DNA of 31,222 nt from CAIVAT01 sp964455285 (GCA_964455285.1 CAYVVG010000047.1:1-31222); one strand, 5' to 3'. Counted from the first letter of the stretch, positions 1 through 8,341 are shown. Program-made: numbers and translations. Notes: generated from the sequence alone by a model not told the origin.

Positions 1-1322
1 CCTGGTCCAGCATGGCGTCGGCAACCTTGAGGAAGCCGGCCACGTTGGCGCCTTTTACGTAGTTCACGTATCCGTCGCGATCCTTGCCGTGTTTTACGCA
101 GGCATCGTGGATGCTGATCATGATCTGGTGGAGGCGCTCATCGACCTCTTTCGTCCGCCAGCTCAGTTTCATGGCATTCTGCGACATTTCCAGCCCGGAG
201 GTGGCCACACCGCCGGCGTTCACCGCCTTGCCGGGCGCGAACAGGATCTTATTCTCGAGGAATTGCTCGATGGCTTCGGGGGTGCTGGGCATGTTGGCGC
301 CTTCGGCCACGCATATCACGCCATTCTTGATCAGGTTCATGGCATCTTCCTTGCCTAATTCGTTCTGGGTTGCGCAGGGGAGAGCAATGTCGCACTTCAC
401 TTCCCAGGGACGCTTGCCCTGGTGGAACTGGGCATTCGGAAATTCGTACGAGTAGGGCTTCACGATATCCTGGTTGGAAGCCCTCAGCTCGAGCAGGTAA
501 TCGATCTTTTCGCCCGAAATGCCGTCGGGGTCGTAAATGTACCCGTCGGGACCGGAGATCGTGACCACTTTGGCGCCCAGTTCAGTCGCTTTGGTCGCGG
601 CGCCCCAGGCCACATTGCCGAAGCCGGAGATGGCCACGGTCTTGCCCTTGAACGATTCGCTCTTGGTGGCGAGCATTTCCTGGGCAAAATAGACGGCACC
701 GAAACCGGTGGCTTCGGGACGGATGAGGCTGCCGCCCCAGTTCAGCCCCTTGCCGGTCAGCACACCCGTGTTCTCGCGGGCCAGCTTGCGGTACATGCCA
801 TAAAGAAAACCGATTTCACGACCGCCCACACCGATGTCGCCGGCGGGTACGTCGGTCTCGGGACCGATGAGTTTCCAGAGTTCCAGCATGAAGGCCTGGC
901 AGAAACGCATGATCTCGGCACTTGCCTTTCGGATCGAAGTCGGAACCGCCTTTAGCGCCTCCCATCGGCAGCGTGGTAAGACTGTTCTTGAAGATCTGCT
1001 CGAAGCCCAGGAATTTCAGGATGCTGAGATTCACGCTCGGGTGGAAACGCAAGCCGCCTTTGTAAGGACCGATCGCGTTGTTGAACTGCACCCGGTAACC
1101 CAGGTTCACCTGCACCTTTCCACTGTCGTCGACCCAGCAGACTTTAAAAGTCAGGATCCGGTCAGGCTCCACAATCCGGTCAATGATGTTGGCCGATTCG
1201 AACTGCGGATTCTCGTTGTACACCTCCTCAATGGATTCCAGTACTTCCCTTACCGCCTGGAGGTACTCATTTTCGCCCGGATGCTTCTTCTCCAGGTCGT
1301 TCATGATTTTCTCTAAGTTCAT
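1..1322 (-). pseudogene. gdhA: NADP-specific glutamate dehydrogenase, frameshifted and cut by the window edge
   Basis: Glu dehydrogenase (2-oxoglutarate + NH4 + NADPH to glutamate) of the hexameric bacterial type, cytosolic ammonia assimilation. The first 134 codons (1322 down to 921) read well, with the substrate/catalytic segment PMGGAKGG followed by DFDPKGK. The frame then changes. The expected continuation (AEIMRFCQAF, then the GDIGVGGREIG and SGFGNVAWG dinucleotide-binding segments, and SGLEMSQNAM) is in another frame from base 919 to base 1. Compared with the family, two codons (Ser-Asp) are lost and one base remains, a net loss of 5 bases. Read in its own frame, the N-terminal piece ends after 168 residues at 816. 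The second frame has no stop and ends at ...ADAMLDQ, only a few residues short of the usual C-terminus, so the total would be about 445 residues. It is either a real inactivating deletion or an assembly error; a 5-base loss outside a homopolymer is not the commonest sequencing error. The start ATG is preceded by an A-rich leader and a good promoter. Confidence 0.9.
919..921 (-). other. Frame break in gdhA
   Basis: On the minus strand the codons for DFDPKGK end at 921. One extra base (920) follows, then codons for AEIMRF start at 919. The family normally has Ser-Asp between these two blocks, so the difference is a 5-base deletion. Both sides show full family similarity right up to the junction. 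Confidence 0.85.
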
Positions 1323-1399
1323 TTTGATTCAGTTTAGATGATTAATGACCAGTTTGTATTTAAGTTAAAGAAATAACATTGTGAAATAAATAACAGCTG

Positions 1400-1430
1400 C
1401 AAAGTTACAGAGTTTAAACCAACTAACCAA
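1400..1430 (-). promoter_or_regulatory. Promoter of gdhA
   Basis: Minus strand: TTGG (1430-1427), 19 bases, TAACTTTG (1407-1400). This is an exact match to the Bacteroidota -7 element TAnnTTTG with a partial -33 element. The predicted leader to the ATG at 1322 is about 70 bases. Based on consensus match only. Confidence 0.55.
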
Positions 1431-1444
1431 GCAAAAGGCGGGAA

Positions 1445-2104
1445 TTATTTATCCTCGCCGGGCTTCCGTTTCCCGGTGAGTTTCCCCTGCACGAAGGTGT
1501 TGATCATCATCGGACGGCCATGCCGGTCATAGAAAATTTCCTCGCCGTCCTTCACGTTGTTGATATAGTGGGTCAATTGTATGATCTGCCCGCGGGCATC
1601 AAAGACTTTCTGCACCCCGTTGCCCCGGGTAAAACTGCCCTGTCCCACGATCGTGCCTCCCTCCTCGTAATAGAGCCACAGCCCGTCGGTAAGACCCTCG
1701 TCATAACTGCCTTCCACCTTGGGTGCCCGGTCGCGGTAAAACTCCTGGTACCGGCCATGCAATACCCCGTACCGGTAATGAACGAGGCTGGCCAGGGAAC
1801 CGGTTTTGTCGTAGGTTTTGACCATGCCGTGCAACTTACCCGCCACGTACGGTTCTTCGGCCTGCTGTTTCCCGTTCGGATAGTAGGATTTCAACACGCC
1901 TTCGAGCTCGTTGCCGCGGTAAGAACAAGTCATCTGCACCCGCCCGTTCTCGAACCAGAAAGTGGCTAGTCCGTGGTATTTGCCGTCCTGCATCGGGATC
2001 TCGGATCGTTTCCTGCCATTCGGCCAGTATTCGGTACTGGTCCGCTCACACGCAGAACACAGCACCAGGAGAATCAGGGATATCGTCATCAACCGGATCT
2101 TCAT
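1445..2104 (-). CDS. MORN-repeat (YwqK-like) outer lipoprotein
   Basis: 219 residues. The N-terminus is a lipoprotein signal: a basic start (MKIRL), a hydrophobic stretch, and LVLCSAC with Cys19 as likely lipidation site. The -3 position is Cys rather than the usual Leu, with Leu at -4. The rest is about eight degenerate repeats of roughly 23 residues of the MORN_2 type (patterns such as YYPNGK, GKLHG and GKYHG), often annotated as toxin-antitoxin YwqK family antitoxin, although that name has little functional support. It is probably a periplasm- or surface-facing lipoprotein of unknown role. It lies 12 bases downstream of the C26 peptidase gene on the same strand, last in the rpsP-rimM cluster. 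No terminator hairpin was seen after it. Confidence 0.85.
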   Translation of the reverse strand: MKIRLMTISLILLVLCSACERTSTEYWPNGRKRSEIPMQDGKYHGLATFWFENGRVQMTCSYRGNELEGVLKSYYPNGKQQAEEPYVAGKLHGMVKTYDKTGSLASLVHYRYGVLHGRYQEFYRDRAPKVEGSYDEGLTDGLWLYYEEGGTIVGQGSFTRGNGVQKVFDARGQIIQLTHYINNVKDGEEIFYDRHGRPMMINTFVQGKLTGKRKPGEDK

Positions 2105-2116
2105 GGAGCGTGCGGT

Positions 2117-2932
2117 TTACCGGTTGCTGGACCAGGTGACGGCCTGGCGCAGAAATTCGTCGGCCAGCGGCCCCGACAGCGGGTTCGATCGTTCCATTCG
2201 TTCGGGATGCCACTGGACCCCGAGCAGAAACGATTTCCCCGCTGGTTCCCGCCACTCGACCGATTCTATGATCCCGTCTTCCGAGATGGCTCCGGCCATC
2301 AGGGTTCCAGCCAGCCGGTCCACTGCCTGGTGGTGGTTGGTGGTGACCCTGGCGATCTCCGCCAGGCTGATTGACGAGAGCAATCGTCCGGGGATGACCT
2401 TCACAGCGTGGAAGCAGTGCAGGTAATCGTCGCACTGGTGGGTCACTTTTCCTCCCGCATCCGACGGGATGTCCACGATGAGGGTGCCCCCCAGGGCCAC
2501 GTTAAGGATCTGCTCGCCGCGGCAAACGCCCATCACAGGCATTTTGCGCGCCAGTGCGGCCTCGATCAGGGCGAGCTCAAGGCTGTCGCGGTAGAGGTTC
2601 ATGTCGGTGCACCGGGCCGTGTCGGCAATCCTGCCGTACCGTCCCGGGTAAACATCCTCTCCGCCGGTGACCAGCAGGCCGGAGCAGGATGCAAGTTTAT
2701 TCACAGCCTCCGCGACCGGAAGTTTGTAAAGGTCGAGGATCGCAACTGCCGGATCGGACTGCCGGAGCCAGTTCACATAATTGGGCGAGGCTTTCGACAG
2801 GGCTATGGTCAACGGGACCGGCTGCCCCGCGAGGGATTGAGCGAACAGGAACCCTGCCGCCAGCAACAGCAGGAAAGGGAATGAAATTCTCTGCGTCTTT
2901 GCGTCTCTGCGGTGATTTGTCATCTGGTTCAT
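2117..2932 (-). CDS. Secreted class I glutamine amidotransferase-like peptidase C26 (gamma-glutamyl-GABA hydrolase family)
   Basis: 271 residues. The glutamine-amidotransferase fold is shown by the nucleophile elbow GVCRGEQ (Cys137), the His-Glu pair in VQWHPER (His242, Glu244), and LLVTGGEDVYP near residue 90, which fits the PuuD/peptidase C26 family that hydrolyses gamma-glutamyl amide bonds. Unlike PuuD it begins with a hydrophobic export signal (residues 18-35, ending AQSLAGQ), so it should act in the periplasm; the substrate is unknown (gamma-glutamyl compounds or peptides are an inference). The charged segment before the signal (HRRDAKTQR) is encoded by a short repeat phrase that looks intergenic in origin, so the N-terminus may be recent. 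No other ATG precedes the hydrophobic stretch except codon 4. It sits 14 bases after rimM and 12 bases before the lipoprotein gene. Confidence 0.85.
   Translation of the reverse strand: MNQMTNHRRDAKTQRISFPFLLLLAAGFLFAQSLAGQPVPLTIALSKASPNYVNWLRQSDPAVAILDLYKLPVAEAVNKLASCSGLLVTGGEDVYPGRYGRIADTARCTDMNLYRDSLELALIEAALARKMPVMGVCRGEQILNVALGGTLIVDIPSDAGGKVTHQCDDYLHCFHAVKVIPGRLLSSISLAEIARVTTNHHQAVDRLAGTLMAGAISEDGIIESVEWREPAGKSFLLGVQWHPERMERSNPLSGPLADEFLRQAVTWSSNR
2888..2916. repeat. Low-complexity phrase CTCTGCGTCTTTGCGTCTCTGCGG
   Basis: A short internally repetitive stretch (CTGCGTCTTT then GCGTCTCTGCGG). It resembles a phrase I recall from intergenic DNA of many environmental bacteria; that memory cannot be checked here. 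It lies at the 5' end of the C26 peptidase gene and encodes HRRDAKTQR in its n-region. Confidence 0.5.
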
Positions 2933-2946
2933 GGGACCGTTTCGGT

Positions 2947-3471
2947 TTACAGATAGAGCTCGATGAGCCCGTCGGGTGCGTCGATCTCGAGGATGCGCCG
3001 GGTGCGGTTAACTTTGAGGATGATCGCATCGACGGCGGGGATCAGGATCTCCTTGTCTCCCTGTTTTACCTGCAGCAGAGCCTGTTGCGGCATCTCCAGC
3101 ACCCCGGCGACCGTACCGATGTTCCCGCGCCGGGAGTCGATCACCCCGAAGCCGGTGATCTCGTGGAAATAGAACTGCCGGCCTTTCAGTTTCGGAAGGC
3201 GGTCGGCGGGCAGGTACATTTCGAGTCCGCGGAGGCTTTCTGCATCTTCCTGGCTGTCGAAATCCTGGAAACGCACCACGGCCTTGCGGTTATGAAGCAA
3301 TTCCAGGCGGGCTATAAAAAAAGGAATCCGTTCACCGCGAAGGTCGAGGTAAACGGATTCCAGTTTACGGTAGGAAGCGGCGTCGTCCACATCGAAATGG
3401 ACCAGCACCTCTCCTTTATTGCCATGGGTCCGGATGATCTTCCCCAGGTAATAAAAGTCTTCCTTCTTCAT
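2947..3471 (-). CDS. rimM: Ribosome maturation factor RimM
   Basis: 174 residues, the usual size. The N-terminal RimM beta-barrel (YYLGKIIRTHGNKGEVLV, residues 7-24) is followed by a C-terminal PRC-barrel (FYFHEITGFGVID near 100, ending LIPAVDAIILKVN and IEIDAPDGLIELYL). RimM binds ribosomal protein S19 and helps mature the 30S head and 16S rRNA. It starts 30 bases after rpsP on the same strand, the common rpsP-rimM pairing. The usual partners trmD and rplS are absent here; instead the C26 peptidase gene begins 14 bases further on. Confidence 0.96.
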   Translation of the reverse strand: MKKEDFYYLGKIIRTHGNKGEVLVHFDVDDAASYRKLESVYLDLRGERIPFFIARLELLHNRKAVVRFQDFDSQEDAESLRGLEMYLPADRLPKLKGRQFYFHEITGFGVIDSRRGNIGTVAGVLEMPQQALLQVKQGDKEILIPAVDAIILKVNRTRRILEIDAPDGLIELYL

Positions 3472-3501
3472 AGGCAGGGGCGGATTCGCCCGCTGGCGGG
3501 A

Positions 3502-4095
3502 TTACGCTTCGGGGGTGGCTTCGGGCGCTTCGGCAGCGGCTTCCGGGGCGGCTTCGGCAGCAGGCGCTTCGGCAGCGGCAGCGGCTTCGGCGGAAAGCCG
3601 GGCCTCTTCGGCCTGGGCGGCTTCGTCGAGACGGAGCTTGTTCAGTTTCTTCTGGATCGCCTGGGCTTTCGCCTCGTTCACCTTCACCTCGTTCTCATGC
3701 GCCTTCTTCCGCTGGTCTTTCAGACTCAGTTCGTACTCATTCCTTTTCGAAGAGATCTTCAGGTTCTTCTCGTCGAGCCAGAGCTGGAATTTCGCTTCGG
3801 CCTGCTCGGCGGTCATCGCGCCTTTGGCGACGCCCTTCAGCAGGTGCCGTTTGTACATGACGCCTTTGTAAGCCAGGATGGCCCGCACCGTTTCGGTGGG
3901 CTGGGCTCCCTTGTTCAGCCAGTCGAGGGTCTTGTCGAAGGCGATCTCAATCTCGGCGGGGCGCGAAATGGGATTGTAGATGCCAATGCGTTCAATGAAC
4001 TTTCCGTCACGTGGTGCACGACCATCCGCAATAACAATGTGGTAAAAAGCTTGTCCCTTCTTACCTCTTCTCTGTAATCTGATTTTGGTTGGCAT
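3502..4095 (-). CDS. rpsP: 30S ribosomal protein S16 with long Ala/Glu-rich tail
   Basis: 197 residues. The S16 core is residues 1-80 (MPTKIRLQRRGKKGQAFYHI, ADGRAPRDGKFIERIGIYNP). After it comes a charged helical segment (about 85-160, rich in Lys, Glu and Gln, likely coiled coil) and a tail made almost only of Ala, Glu and Pro (about 160-197). S16 is about 80-90 residues in most bacteria; extensions like this are typical of Bacteroidota. The role of the tail is unknown. It is first in the rpsP-rimM cluster, with its own promoter about 50 bases upstream. Confidence 0.97.
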   Translation of the reverse strand: MPTKIRLQRRGKKGQAFYHIVIADGRAPRDGKFIERIGIYNPISRPAEIEIAFDKTLDWLNKGAQPTETVRAILAYKGVMYKRHLLKGVAKGAMTAEQAEAKFQLWLDEKNLKISSKRNEYELSLKDQRKKAHENEVKVNEAKAQAIQKKLNKLRLDEAAQAEEARLSAEAAAAAEAPAAEAAPEAAAEAPEATPEA

Positions 4096-4145
4096 TGGTT
4101 AAATGATTGATTGAATGAAAAAATGGTTGATAATGAAAAGGGGTG

Positions 4146-4176
4146 CAAAATTCGGTATTTATTTTGAATTATGCAA
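4146..4176 (-). promoter_or_regulatory. Promoter of rpsP-rimM cluster
   Basis: Minus strand: TTGC (4176-4173), 19 bases, GAATTTTG (4153-4146). This is one mismatch from TAnnTTTG at good spacing, about 50 bases before the rpsP ATG. Based on consensus match only. Confidence 0.45.
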
Positions 4177-4190
4177 GGGGTTTGTTAATG

Positions 4191-4310
4191 GGTGACGAGG
4201 TGACAAGGTGACAGGGTGACCAGGTGACGGGGTGACCAGGTGACGGGGTGACCAGGTGACCAGGTGACGGGGTGACCAGGTGACCAGGTGACGGGGTGAC
4301 CAGGTGACCA
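4191..4310. repeat. Tandem 8-bp array GGTGACNN, 15 copies
   Basis: Fifteen consecutive octamers GGTGAC followed by CA, GG, GA, AA or AG, all in register from 4191 to 4310; the next unit decays to GGTGGGAG. CA and GG endings alternate in a near-regular order (CA GG CA GG CA CA GG CA CA GG CA CA). The array separates the 3' end of the Ig/FISUMP gene from the rpsP promoter. An open frame across it (HLVTWSPRHLVT) is an artefact of the repeat. Confidence 0.95.
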
Positions 4311-4336
4311 GGTGGGAGGATCTGTGGGTGAATGTT

Positions 4337-7300
4337 TCATGGAAGGGGATCACTCACACATCTCACCGGAAAGGCATTCGCCCTGCTCGACGGGTAGAGC
4401 GACACCGAAAAATCATACACATTCATCCCGTGCGCCAGCGCCCTCCCGGACCCTGACAGGGTGGAAGACCACAGCAGGGTCGCAAAATCCATGTAGCTCC
4501 ATCGGGAATTCAGATAGAAAACCCCGCTGCTCCGTGCCTTGAATCCGGAAATAGTTGGGTCCTGTAAAGGTTTGCCGGCCAGACCATTGCCCAGATAGAA
4601 ATTGAAAAGCGCGATCCACTCTGATTCCGTCGGAACATGCCACCCTGGCGGGCACAACCCCTGCCCGCCCGGGGTTTCGTCATACCTCATCACCTCATTC
4701 CACTGGTAAAGCCCGCCGTATTGCGAACAGTTGGCCAGTTGATTGTCGTAGCAATATTTTTCGTTCAGGCAGTTATCGTATTGCATGTGAATGGATTGGA
4801 TGAAACTGCCGAAATCCAGGTTCGTCTGCATCCAGCACTGGAGTCCGATCCGGACGGTGGGATAGCTTTTGTTGTCCCGGATGTCGGTGAGGGTTTCGCC
4901 ACAGGTAAATGGTGACGCATGAAGGGTGACAATCGTGACAGTGGCTTGGTTGCTGCATTGTGCGGCATTCGTATAGCTGTAAGTGATGATGTGTGTGCCG
5001 GCTCCGGCCACATTGGGATGTAGATATGCGCCTGCAACTCCCGGCCCTGAGTAGGTGCCGTTCAGGGGCAATCCACCTTTCAGCCGTATGGGTTTGGCAT
5101 TGAGGGTGGTGACGGTATCAAAGCACGGGGTAAAGGTCACTATGGGTGCCAGGGTGCCGCTCATCATCATCTTTGCGGAACTGGCCGGGTTTCCGGTTAC
5201 GCAGCTAAGGCTGGAGGTCATCACACAGCTTACACTGTCCCCATGCACAGGGTTATAGATAAACACTGCATTGGTTGCATTGGTTGCATTGGTTGCATTG
5301 ATGATCCATTGATAAATCGGTGCAACCCCTCCATTGACTGCACTGGCTGTAAAGGTAACGGGCGATCCCGGGCAGAAGGGGTTGGCCGAGGCTGTGATGG
5401 TGACCCCTGCCGGAAGGTTGGTGTTAACGATCATGATGATCTCATTCGACAGAGCAGGATTCCCGGTTACACAGCTTTCTGAGGAGGTCATTTCACAGGT
5501 CACCACGTCCCCATTCATCGGATTGTATGCATAGCTTGCATTGGTTGCATTGGTTGCATAGACGGAATTAACGACCCATTGGAACACGGGGGCACTTCCT
5601 GCGTTGCCTGTATTCGCCGTATAGGTGACAGGTGTTCCGGCACAAACCGGGTTAGCGGAAGGTGACACGGAAACACTCACCGGCTGAAGCGGACTAACCA
5701 CCATGTTTATCGCATTCGAGGTATCCGGGTTATGTGAGGTGCAGACCGTATTGGAGGAGATCAGCACGCATTGCACAACATCCCCATTCACAGGAGTGCA
5801 GGTATAGGTTGCATTGGTTGCATTGGTTGCATTGCCTGCATTCACGATCCACTGAAAGGCAGGGGTTGCCCCTCCGTTCACCGGTGTGGCAGTGTAGGTT
5901 ACAGTGGTGCCGGAACAAACGGGATTGGCGGATGCATCAACCGAAACAGAGACAGGCAAGACAGGATTGACTGACATTGTGATGGAGTCGCTGATCGCCG
6001 GGTTTCCCGTGACGCATGATTGAGAAGAGGTGAGCGTGCATGAAACCACATCGCCATTTTCCGGTACGTAAGTGTAAACTGAATTGCTTGCATTGGGCGC
6101 ATTGGTTCCATTCACAATCCACTGATAAACGGGGTTCAACCCTGCATTGTTTGCATTCGCCGTATAGGTTACGGGGGTTCCGGCACAAACCGGATTCGCC
6201 GAAGCAGCGATCGATATACCGGCAGGCAGATACGGGTTAACGATCACGAAAAAGTCAGCTGTATCTCCATAACAAGGTGTTGCAAACGGAACAACCCGAT
6301 AAATAACGGTATCGGTTTCATTTCCTGCATGATAGAGTGTCTGCTGGATCGGGTTGGCATTGTCGGGGAAATACCCGGTAACCAGGGGAGAGGTCGCAGT
6401 CGCCGTGTAATTGAATGTGCTGGAAGGAAGGGAAGCCTGCAGCAATATGTCCGTTTGTTCCCCGCTGCATCGATGGAAGGTATTGACCGTATTGGTTACC
6501 TGTGTTGACTGAATGCTGTTAATTAAAATACCGTTGGGGGCAGGGCCGAATGGTCCGGAGCCGCATGCCGTTGAGTTGCCTCTGACTTTTAACCATTTCT
6601 GGCCGGGAGGATAGTTCGAAAAATCAATAGCGATGGTCGTTCCCATGTTTGTCACATTAAGAAGGATGTTGCCTGTTCCCGCATCGGTTAGCACCCAGTC
6701 GTACCTGCCTGGATCCCCTCCCGGAAGCGGGTCAGGTTGAACCGTATAAGATGCCGCACTGTTTGAACATGGCTGGAGGGACCCAAGAATATTCAGGGCT
6801 GGCCCGGGAGCCCTCATCACCGTATGGTAACCAAGATCAAAACTGCTGCTGGACGCATACCACCAGCTATTCACGGTGTTCGCGGCTCCCAGGCTGCCGC
6901 TGGTGGGATCCCCATCCCAGGAATGGCAGCCATTTGAAGGTAAGGAACTATAGCAGCCGTTCAGTTGGGTCACTCCACCGTGATTTGCCAATAAGATATC
7001 ATCCCAGTACATGGCAAGGGGGGCACCGGAGGGCCTGACAAGCTGGACAATGATACCGTTCGGATTCCTTAAAACAGCATATAAACCAACATTTGTCAGA
7101 CCATTAACATAGGAGATCATGATCCCAACGACCGTCCCGGATGAAACCGGAACGCCCAACCCGTTTACACCGTTCCAGATGATCGAGTTCACTCCGGCAG
7201 TAACCGAATCGATCAGTGAAACATCCTCCGGCTGGTGACCGGGTGAAGGATTCACTTCAATTTCGATGTCCACCCGGCCAGGTTTGTTCGCCGTAAAAGT

Positions 7301-8149
7301 GAGTGTGACGGATCCGTCACACTGGGGTGTGACCGTGATCCCGTTCTGGATCGATCCCAACGTGCCGGTTGGGAATTGATTCGAATCGGGATTGCATAAA
7401 AAAACTTTATATTGCGGGTAAAGAACGCGGCCAGGTTGTGATTGACGGCCAAGGTTAAATGGTACAGGTGGGGGAAAGCACCCGTTACTATTGGCCGTAA
7501 CTTGAAAATTACCGGGCAGCATCTGGTTAAAATTGATGGATGTCACCACAGAGTCATCGGAATAAACATACATGGTTCCAAGGAAAACGTTGTATGGGAT
7601 TGCAGTAGTCCCACAGCCAATTAACCAGGCTTTTGACCAAAGCCGGCCATCAATGGCTGCCAATGGAACAATGGATGTATCAATGACGGTAATATCGAAC
7701 TTTGTTATTTCCGGTTGTGGCTGAAATTCAATACAGTAATCGCCCGGGATGCCCGGTGCGAATTCAATGGCATCATATCCATGAATGTTAAGCACGTCCG
7801 GTCCGGCAATTGCCTGACTGACATAATGAATGTACCCTGGAGCAGTGAGGCTGATCACCTTGGGTCCAAAAACCACAATCCCGTCTTTCTTAATTCTGAA
7901 GACAAGACTGGTATTGCCAAATCCTAAATAGATTTTCTCGGAGGGACTTGCTACCCTGACAAATAATTGATGATCCTCATCACAATCCGATGTTGCAAAA
8001 CAAACTGGCCACCATGCAATAGAAGTTATTAAAATACTGCCATTATAGGTTGTATCCGGTCTTAATTGCTTTGATCCCTCGCCAAAAAGGTCGGGAGTGT
8101 GAAAGAAAAAAAAGCAACTGACAACAATGAAAGTTATGTAAGACTTCAT
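4337..8149 (-). CDS. Large secreted Ig-repeat protein with C-terminal FISUMP domain
   Basis: 1270 residues from the ATG at 8149, which opens a signal peptide (MKSYITFIVVSCFFFFHTPDLFGEG); an ATG 11 codons upstream is possible but spoils the signal. Residues up to about 630 hold beta-rich surface domains I cannot name. Four tandem Ig/PKD-like units of about 90 residues follow (about 637-1000), each starting SANPxC and carrying QWIVN, an Asn-Ala-Thr-rich loop, NGDVVxC and SSxSCVTGNPA. Another Ig-like unit comes next. The end (about 1090-1270) is a FISUMP domain (Fibrobacter succinogenes major paralogous domain), shown by YPTVRIGLQCWMQTNL, PPGWHVPTESEW, LWSST and PVRCVSD. Probably exported and displayed on the cell surface; the ligand is unknown. 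No T9SS sorting tail follows FISUMP. Many paired cysteines suggest disulfides. It is a single gene with its own promoter. Confidence 0.9.
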   Translation of the reverse strand: MKSYITFIVVSCFFFFHTPDLFGEGSKQLRPDTTYNGSILITSIAWWPVCFATSDCDEDHQLFVRVASPSEKIYLGFGNTSLVFRIKKDGIVVFGPKVISLTAPGYIHYVSQAIAGPDVLNIHGYDAIEFAPGIPGDYCIEFQPQPEITKFDITVIDTSIVPLAAIDGRLWSKAWLIGCGTTAIPYNVFLGTMYVYSDDSVVTSINFNQMLPGNFQVTANSNGCFPPPVPFNLGRQSQPGRVLYPQYKVFLCNPDSNQFPTGTLGSIQNGITVTPQCDGSVTLTFTANKPGRVDIEIEVNPSPGHQPEDVSLIDSVTAGVNSIIWNGVNGLGVPVSSGTVVGIMISYVNGLTNVGLYAVLRNPNGIIVQLVRPSGAPLAMYWDDILLANHGGVTQLNGCYSSLPSNGCHSWDGDPTSGSLGAANTVNSWWYASSSSFDLGYHTVMRAPGPALNILGSLQPCSNSAASYTVQPDPLPGGDPGRYDWVLTDAGTGNILLNVTNMGTTIAIDFSNYPPGQKWLKVRGNSTACGSGPFGPAPNGILINSIQSTQVTNTVNTFHRCSGEQTDILLQASLPSSTFNYTATATSPLVTGYFPDNANPIQQTLYHAGNETDTVIYRVVPFATPCYGDTADFFVIVNPYLPAGISIAASANPVCAGTPVTYTANANNAGLNPVYQWIVNGTNAPNASNSVYTYVPENGDVVSCTLTSSQSCVTGNPAISDSITMSVNPVLPVSVSVDASANPVCSGTTVTYTATPVNGGATPAFQWIVNAGNATNATNATYTCTPVNGDVVQCVLISSNTVCTSHNPDTSNAINMVVSPLQPVSVSVSPSANPVCAGTPVTYTANTGNAGSAPVFQWVVNSVYATNATNASYAYNPMNGDVVTCEMTSSESCVTGNPALSNEIIMIVNTNLPAGVTITASANPFCPGSPVTFTASAVNGGVAPIYQWIINATNATNATNAVFIYNPVHGDSVSCVMTSSLSCVTGNPASSAKMMMSGTLAPIVTFTPCFDTVTTLNAKPIRLKGGLPLNGTYSGPGVAGAYLHPNVAGAGTHIITYSYTNAAQCSNQATVTIVTLHASPFTCGETLTDIRDNKSYPTVRIGLQCWMQTNLDFGSFIQSIHMQYDNCLNEKYCYDNQLANCSQYGGLYQWNEVMRYDETPGGQGLCPPGWHVPTESEWIALFNFYLGNGLAGKPLQDPTISGFKARSSGVFYLNSRWSYMDFATLLWSSTLSGSGRALAHGMNVYDFSVSLYPSSRANAFPVRCVSDPLP
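5268..6107. repeat. Four 9-bp GCATTGGTT arrays inside tandem Ig repeats
   Basis: Within each of the four roughly 270-bp Ig-repeat units lies a short array of the nonamer GCATTGGTT (minus strand AACCAATGC), encoding Asn-Ala-Thr: 5268-5300 (3.7 copies), 5538-5559 (about 2.4), 5811-5842 (two exact plus degenerate) and 6081-6107 (degenerate). The array sits at the same loop in each domain, after QWIVN. Confidence 0.9.
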
Positions 8150-8179
8150 TGAAACAGTAATACAAGATATTGGCAACAA

Positions 8180-8187
8180 CAAATATA
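8180..8187 (-). promoter_or_regulatory. -7 element of the Ig/FISUMP gene
   Basis: Minus strand TATATTTG, an exact TAnnTTTG match about 31 bases upstream of the ATG at 8149. No convincing -33 TTTG is seen at the expected spacing. Confidence 0.4.
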
Positions 8188-8222
8188 ATGATTATTGTTT
8201 GATTATGATGGGTTGTCAGGTA

Positions 8223-8265
8223 ACCCACGACTCACATCTCACCACTCACGACTTACGACTCACTA
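8223..8265. repeat. Low-complexity phrase of ACTCACGACT type
   Basis: Imperfect repeats of CCACGACTCAC, CACTCACGACT and TACGACTCACT between the divergent Ig/FISUMP and dnaE genes. It is one of several simple phrases at gene borders in this window. Confidence 0.6.
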
Positions 8266-8303
8266 AGTTTTCAACATCCCCGCCTTCCTCCCGTTTTTTC
8301 CGG

Positions 8304-8311
8304 TAATTTTA
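8304..8311 (+). promoter_or_regulatory. Possible -7 element of dnaE
   Basis: TAATTTTA, one mismatch from TAnnTTTG, 30 bases before the dnaE ATG. It lies inside an inverted repeat (GGTAA-TT-TTACC). No clear -33 element, so weak. Confidence 0.3.
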
Positions 8312-8341
8312 CCGCCCGGTTCCACCTCTTTTTCATTTTCC

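Noticed and set aside
2117..2932. Toxin-antitoxin module with the neighbouring YwqK-like lipoprotein
   Set aside because: The C26 peptidase is an exported enzyme and the MORN protein a lipoprotein; the antitoxin label rests only on family naming.
2689..4077. 462-codon plus-strand frame across rimM and rpsP
   Set aside because: Shadow of real minus-strand genes; Gly/Phe-rich low-complexity translation of the S16 tail.
4191..4310. Possible origin iterons or attachment site
   Set aside because: No replication initiator, integrase or AT-rich region nearby; the unit is too short and GC-rich.
4159..4353. Frame encoding HLVTWSPRHLVT repeats
   Set aside because: Pure translation of the GGTGACNN array; no start context or family.
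5268..6107. Possible CRISPR-like array
   Set aside because: Repeats are 9-bp direct tandem units in coding Ig domains, about 270 bp apart, with homologous rather than unique spacers and no cas genes.
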